From Thermoanaerobacter sp049701115 (GTDB lineage Bacteria; Bacillota; Thermoanaerobacteria; Thermoanaerobacterales; Thermoanaerobacteraceae): a stretch of 34,370 nucleotides of DNA. Below are positions 31,400 through 34,370 of this stretch, one piece after another (within the stretch, counting starts at the first letter, position 1; each line of letters opens with the position of its first letter). The stretch spans positions 1 to 34,370 of the forward strand of contig NZ_JBNATX010000024.1 of NCBI RefSeq assembly GCF_049701115.1, written 5' to 3'. A program made the translations under genes and the position numbers. Below the pieces are notes generated by a model. The model was not told the origin of the DNA, searched no databases, and saw nothing but the letters and a program-made list of their open reading frames with translations.

Positions 31400-31431
31400 A
31401 AAAACAGCTATCATAAGATAGCTGTTTTTTA
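31399..31431 (-). terminator. Terminator of the tRNA-Tyr/tRNA-Lys unit
   Basis: A perfect 10-bp stem AACAGCTATC (31403-31412) with GATAGCTGTT (31417-31426) and an ATAA-type loop, followed on the minus strand by a T-run. It begins 5 bases after tRNA-Lys. Confidence 0.85.
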
Positions 31432-31435
31432 CAAA

Positions 31436-31511
31436 TGGTGACCCATCCGCGATTCGAACGCGGGACACCCTGCTTAAAAGGCAGGTGCTCTACCTCCTGA
31501 GCTAATGGGTC
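31436..31511 (-). tRNA. tRNA-Lys (anticodon TTT)
   Basis: The minus strand folds as a full cloverleaf: acceptor GACCCAT/ATGGGTC, D-arm AGCTCAGGAGGTAGAGC, anticodon CTTTTAAG with TTT reading AAA/AAG, T-loop GTTCGAATC, and an encoded 3' CCA. It lies 3 bases downstream of tRNA-Tyr and before a terminator. Confidence 0.97.
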
Positions 31512-31514
31512 CCA

Positions 31515-31600
31515 TGGTGGAGGGAGATGGATTTGAACCATCGAAGGCATACGCCAGCAGATTTACAGTCTGCCCCCTTTGGCCGCTTGGGTATCCCTCC
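31515..31600 (-). tRNA. tRNA-Tyr (anticodon GTA)
   Basis: An 86-base class II tRNA. Acceptor GGAGGGA/TCCCTCC, anticodon loop CTGTAAA with GTA, a long variable arm as expected for bacterial tRNA-Tyr, T-loop GTTCAAATC, and encoded CCA. It is the first gene of a two-tRNA unit. Confidence 0.97.
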
Positions 31601-31626
31601 ATATTCTTTTTGGCAACCACAGAGCT

Positions 31627-31655
31627 ATTTTATCATACGGTGACTGATTTGTAAA
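31627..31655 (-). promoter_or_regulatory. Strong promoter for the tRNA unit
   Basis: Minus strand: TTTACA (31650-31655), 17 bases, TAAAAT (31627-31632), about 27 bases before tRNA-Tyr. Confidence 0.65.
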
Positions 31656-31680
31656 TAGTTTTTATTGGAAAACATAAATT

Positions 31681-31709
31681 TTGCTTCAATATCATTTTCA
31701 TTATATAAT
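31681..31709 (+). promoter_or_regulatory. Sigma-A type promoter for xth
   Basis: TTGCTT (31681-31686), 17 bases, TATAAT (31704-31709), about 35 bases before the ATG. It is back-to-back with the tRNA promoter. Confidence 0.65.
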
Positions 31710-31744
31710 CTAATTAGCACTTTAATTATAACGGAGGAATTAGT

Positions 31745-32521
31745 ATGAAACTCGTGTCATGGAATGTAAACGGACTAAGGGCATGCCTTAAAAAGGGCTT
31801 TATGGATTACTTTAAAGCGGCAGACGCCGATATCTTTTGTATCCAGGAAACAAAGCTTCAAGAAAATCAAAAAGACATTGAGGGATTAGACCTTAACGGG
31901 TACTATACTTTCTGGAATTTTGCAGACAAAAAAGGTTATTCTGGAACAGCTGTATTTACTAAATATAAACCCATTTCCGCATCGTACGGCATAGGAACCC
32001 CATACCATGACAAAGAAGGAAGAGTAATAACACTTGAGTACGAAAAATTCTTTCTGGTAAATACCTACACCCCAAATTCACAAAGGGGACTTACAAGACT
32101 CGAATACAGAATGAAATGGGAAGAAGATTTTAGGAACTATCTTTTAAAATTGGATTCTTTAAAGCCGGTAATTTTGTGTGGAGACCTCAATGTTGCCCAT
32201 CAAGAAATAGACATAAAAAATCCTGCTGCAAATAGGCGAAATGCAGGATTTACAGACGAGGAAAGAGAAAAAATGACTATTTTGCTAAATTCCGGATTCA
32301 TTGATACCTTCAGATACTTCTACCCAGACAAAAAAGATGCCTATACCTGGTGGTCTTACATGCACAATGCCAGAGAAAAAAATATTGGATGGAGAGTCGA
32401 TTACTTCATCGTATCAGAGAGATTAAAGGACTATCTTATAGACTCACAAATCCATTCTGAAGTAATGGGAAGCGATCACTGTCCTGTAGTTCTTATAGTG
32501 AAAGAAGACCTTATAAAATAA
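31745..32521 (+). CDS. xth: Exodeoxyribonuclease III / AP endonuclease
   Basis: A 258-residue exonuclease/endonuclease/phosphatase-fold enzyme that cuts DNA 5' to abasic sites and degrades 3' ends during base-excision repair. Motifs are SWNVNGLRA (Asn7), IQETKL (Glu35), YTPNSQ, GDLNVAH (metal and catalytic Asp/Asn) and C-terminal GSDHCPV with the catalytic Asp-His. Length is normal. GGAGGAATTAGT precedes the ATG. It is transcribed alone and converges on the rubrerythrin-like gene with a shared hairpin. Confidence 0.96.
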   Translation: MKLVSWNVNGLRACLKKGFMDYFKAADADIFCIQETKLQENQKDIEGLDLNGYYTFWNFADKKGYSGTAVFTKYKPISASYGIGTPYHDKEGRVITLEYEKFFLVNTYTPNSQRGLTRLEYRMKWEEDFRNYLLKLDSLKPVILCGDLNVAHQEIDIKNPAANRRNAGFTDEEREKMTILLNSGFIDTFRYFYPDKKDAYTWWSYMHNAREKNIGWRVDYFIVSERLKDYLIDSQIHSEVMGSDHCPVVLIVKEDLIK

Positions 32522-32541
32522 AAGCCCGAAAAGGGCTTTTT
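32521..32541. terminator. Bidirectional terminator between xth and the rubrerythrin-like gene
   Basis: A 7-bp stem AAAGCCC (32521-32527) with GGGCTTT (32533-32539) around GAAAA, followed on the plus strand by TTAAT. The stop codons of both converging genes abut or overlap it. Confidence 0.75.
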
Positions 32542-33028
32542 AATATTCATCTCTTCTTATTCCGAACTCTGCTGACTCTACCCATTGTTCTGCTTTTCTC
32601 AAATGTCCTACCAGATTGTCAAAAATCTCTTTATGCTTTTGCTCTTCTTCTATCAAAAATTCAAACAATTTCTTTTCCTTTTCTTCCACCGCATCTTTTA
32701 GCATTTTTTCATAGAGCTCTATGCTCTCTATTTCTTTTTTCATTGCCATTTCATATACTTCAAGCTGCGTAGGAACAGGCCTTATATCGCTTTTAAACTC
32801 TTTTCCCGTTTCAAACACATTTTTATACTTTTCTGATATATCCGTTCTTTCAAGCTGATAGTCCATTTTCTGAGCCCACTTTTCAATTATTTCAGCATGC
32901 TTTTTTTCATCCCTAGCTAAATCTAAAAAGAGCTTTTCAAGATAGGTGCCTTTGTGCTTTTCTGCCTGCTCCGTGTAAAATTTTTCTCCATCTCTTTCCA
33001 TTTTAACCGCAAATTCCAAAGCATTCAT
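32540..33028 (-). CDS. Rubrerythrin-like diiron protein without rubredoxin domain
   Basis: A 162-residue ferritin-like four-helix protein. Two ExxH motifs, EKKH (41-44) and EQKH (129-132), plus Glu15 and a central MKKEIESIELYE helix, form a likely diiron site. No CxxC rubredoxin motif is present, so it differs from classical rubrerythrin and must receive electrons from another protein. AAAGGAG lies inside a longer frame (to 33046), directly before the ATG at 33028. It follows the superoxide reductase gene and a strong hairpin. A peroxidase or iron-handling role is likely. Confidence 0.85.
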   Translation of the reverse strand: MNALEFAVKMERDGEKFYTEQAEKHKGTYLEKLFLDLARDEKKHAEIIEKWAQKMDYQLERTDISEKYKNVFETGKEFKSDIRPVPTQLEVYEMAMKKEIESIELYEKMLKDAVEEKEKKLFEFLIEEEQKHKEIFDNLVGHLRKAEQWVESAEFGIRRDEY

Positions 33029-33056
33029 GCTAAACTCTCCTTTCAATTTTTAAAAA

Positions 33057-33093
33057 GGGCCTTCACCTAGTTATATAGTATAGGTGAAAGCCC
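33057..33093 (-). terminator. Terminator after superoxide reductase
   Basis: A 13-bp stem with one G-T wobble (33081-33093 with 33057-33069) and an 11-base AT loop, followed on the minus strand by TTTTTAAAAATT. The next gene starts about 30 bases later, so it may be an attenuator rather than a full stop. Confidence 0.7.
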
Positions 33094-33099
33094 GTTTTT

Positions 33100-33483
33100 T
33101 CATTCCACCTTTATCTCTTTGCTGTTTTCCCACAATCCGTGGATATTGCAATAGCTTGTAGCATAAATTTTACCGGATTTCTCTATTTTAAACTTTACTG
33201 TAACTTCCGGCTCCGTAAACGTTCCATATTCGCCGTGAGAAGTAAAATTATAATTACCTATTTCTACAGGGAACTTATCGCCCTCACCTTGGAAATAGAC
33301 TTTTATCCATTTTATATGATGCTCTAAAGTATTAGGATGTGGTATTTCTTCTCCTATTACAACTTTGACCTCAAAAGGCTCTCCCTTCTCCACTTTTTCG
33401 GGACTATGTATCACCGGTACGTGTTTTTCCCCTTTCCAATCGCCACTCTGATACAAAGCTCCAAAACCTACCGGTTCGCACAT
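33100..33483 (-). CDS. Superoxide reductase (neelaredoxin, class II)
   Basis: A 127-residue iron protein reducing superoxide to hydrogen peroxide without making oxygen. The Fe(His)4Cys site is predicted as His21, His49, His55, His115 and Cys112 (HPNTLEH and CNIHG), and Glu19-Lys20 near the site supply the usual acidic and basic residues. It lacks the desulforedoxin domain of class I enzymes. The ATG follows AAGGAGGAATGTGTC, 30 bases downstream of the ferritin-like gene, forming an oxidative-defence cluster typical of anaerobes. Confidence 0.95.
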   Translation of the reverse strand: MCEPVGFGALYQSGDWKGEKHVPVIHSPEKVEKGEPFEVKVVIGEEIPHPNTLEHHIKWIKVYFQGEGDKFPVEIGNYNFTSHGEYGTFTEPEVTVKFKIEKSGKIYATSYCNIHGLWENSKEIKVE

Positions 33484-33512
33484 GACACATTCCTCCTTAT
33501 AATTTTAAAAAT

Positions 33513-34001
33513 TTACTTAAGATGTTTCATGTTGTCCTTTAAAGTCTCTAAGTCTTCTTCGTGCTCAAGTTCGTCTTCTAATATCTCGAGAATCAGATGA
33601 TAAGTCACCGGGTCTACATCTTTTAACTCAGAAAGCATTTTGTTGTACACTTCGATTGCACATTGTTCTCCTTTTATATTTTGCTCCAATAACACTTTTA
33701 CATCCGGATTATCTGGAGTATCATATCCACAATTGGTGAGCTTATACCAATCTTCTGGTTTTACTATTGGAGTTCCTCCTAATTGAATTATACGCTCAGC
33801 TAATTTTTCAGCGTGTTCCAATTCTTCTCCTGCATGTTCAGCAAGTTCAGCAGCAACAGCTTCTCCCATTGGCCCTCTTGCTATCTTAGCCCCTATCCAG
33901 TATTGGTAATAGGCAAGCCACTCGTCAGCAAATGCCTTATTAAGCATCTCCACAATTTTATCAGCTTGTCCCCCCACAATTTCTCTTGCTTTTGTACCCA
34001 T
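33513..34001 (-). CDS. Ferritin-like protein, possibly Dps-like (thioferritin)
   Basis: A 162-residue four-helix protein with a likely diiron centre: Glu27, Glu60 and His63 (EELEHAE), Glu112, Glu144 and His147 (EDELEHEE). Two cysteines, Cys91 (LTNCGY) and Cys114 (EQCAIEV), lie in the middle loop and helix, a layout that recalls the Dps-like thioferritins, but I cannot confirm it. Those proteins use peroxide to store iron. The longer frame to 34037 contains GGGAGGAG just before the ATG at 34001, so I use that start. First gene of the set with superoxide reductase. Confidence 0.85.
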   Translation of the reverse strand: MGTKAREIVGGQADKIVEMLNKAFADEWLAYYQYWIGAKIARGPMGEAVAAELAEHAGEELEHAEKLAERIIQLGGTPIVKPEDWYKLTNCGYDTPDNPDVKVLLEQNIKGEQCAIEVYNKMLSELKDVDPVTYHLILEILEDELEHEEDLETLKDNMKHLK

Positions 34002-34065
34002 CAAACTTCTCCTCCCAACTTTTATTATTATCCCCACCTTTTAAAAAGGTGAAGCCTTTAATTTA

Positions 34066-34093
34066 ATTATATCATAGTTCAATGGAAAATCAA
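34066..34093 (-). promoter_or_regulatory. Promoter of the ferritin-superoxide reductase set
   Basis: Minus strand: TTGATT (34088-34093), 16 bases, perfect TATAAT (34066-34071). The leader contains a short CACCTTTT/AAAAGGTG hairpin (about 34036-34053) before the ribosome site. Confidence 0.6.
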
Positions 34094-34207
34094 TATCCTC
34101 TAAAAATTTTTATAACTGATTCTCTTTTTCAATCGATTAAGTCTCTCAGTACATCATGTCCCCCAAAATAGAAAAAAGCAGAAAGAGATTCCACTCAGAC
34201 TGTTTTA

Positions 34208-34296
34208 AAAAGTGAGCCTTAGTTTAGTCGCTTTGCAACTTACAAGCATTAACACAAAATGTCAGTTAAATAAACGAGGATTCTGTCAACAAATTA
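34208..34296 (+). repeat. Edge repeat, copy B
   Basis: Direct repeat of 58-142: an identical 33-base start, identical AGCATTAACACAAAATG and a related tail. It is followed by a small hairpin (about 34299-34319) and a partial inverted copy, so the region from about 34244 to 34363 is a large imperfect palindrome. Confidence 0.75.
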
Positions 34297-34321
34297 AAAG
34301 CGGGGAGATACCCTGCTTCAG

Positions 34322-34363
34322 ACTGTTGACAAAATAAAGAAGTGGCATTTTGTGTGTAAATGC
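34322..34363 (-). repeat. Edge repeat, inverted partial copy C
   Basis: The reverse complement of this stretch aligns with the inner part of the edge repeat (GCATT, ACACAAAATGCCACTT, GTCAACA), so it is an inverted partial copy. It may continue beyond the window. Confidence 0.65.
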
Positions 34364-34370
34364 GACTTGT

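Larger units (their letters stand above)
34038..34370. other. Intergenic region: promoter then edge repeats
   Basis: No supported gene. It contains a promoter for the ferritin-like gene, about 110 bases of plain AT-rich sequence (34094-34207) and then the edge repeat copies (34208-34363). I found no convincing PerR- or Fur-like palindrome in the part next to the ferritin-like gene. Confidence 0.6.

Noticed and set aside
31328..31468. N-terminal extension of the ThyX-like frame
   Set aside because: It runs through an intrinsic terminator and part of tRNA-Lys, and a good ribosome site precedes the ATG at 31327.
34038..34110. PerR or Fur operator before the ferritin-like gene
   Set aside because: Such control is plausible biologically, but I could not find a convincing inverted repeat near the promoter.

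Overview
The window is a low-GC, densely packed chromosomal segment from a thermophilic anaerobic, probably endospore-forming Firmicute of the Thermoanaerobacterales. The glmS leader at 3916-4061 closely matches, from memory, the crystallised glmS ribozyme of Thermoanaerobacter (Caldanaerobacter) tengcongensis, so a Caldanaerobacter-like genome is the best guess. Supporting signs are ferredoxin-linked amino-acid fermentation, superoxide reductase and ferritin-like proteins instead of catalase or SOD, spore genes (cwlD, CotF-like coat proteins), GGAGG ribosome sites, and frequent GTG or TTG starts. I see no phage, CRISPR array or intact transposase. The only mobile-looking DNA is an imperfect repeat found at both window edges (58-142 and 34208-34296), with a partial inverted copy at 34322-34363.

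Layout. 181-1986: a penicillin-recognising serine hydrolase with peptidoglycan-binding domains, then YjbQ. 2055-5474: glmM, the glmS ribozyme and glmS, which supply amino sugar for the cell wall. 5547-6152: plsC. 6228-18156: a 12-kb block for amino-acid fermentation in two operons. The upstream operon is buk2-ptb2-ldh2-ldh1. The downstream one is buk1, a P-loop ATPase, vorD-vorB-vorA-vorC, ptb1, iorA and iorB. 18340-21118: cdaR and cdaA (c-di-AMP synthesis) with a lone BON-domain protein and a lone KdpD-type Usp protein beside them. 21164-26053: ppaX, a MoxR ATPase, a DUF58 protein and a membrane transglutaminase in overlapping series. 26132-29394: cwlD, a divergent LysM protein, trxB and two small coat-like genes. 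29475-31600: a MazG-like protein, a double ThyX-like protein, tRNA-Lys and tRNA-Tyr. 31745-32521: exonuclease III on the plus strand. 32540-34001: ferritin, superoxide reductase and rubrerythrin-like genes.

How the genes work together. Leucine dehydrogenases convert branched-chain amino acids to 2-oxoacids. VOR (branched-chain) and IOR (aromatic) oxidise 2-oxoacids to acyl-CoA while reducing ferredoxin. Phosphate butyryltransferase and butyrate kinase turn acyl-CoA into acid plus ATP. The block therefore encodes a full energy-conserving Stickland-type oxidative branch, with the kinase, transferase and dehydrogenase steps each present twice.

Nearly all genes are on the minus strand. The exceptions are the BON gene, the LysM gene and xth. 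Many starts were moved inward from the longest reading frame because a Shine-Dalgarno sequence lies inside the longer frame. Promoters and terminators were judged by eye.
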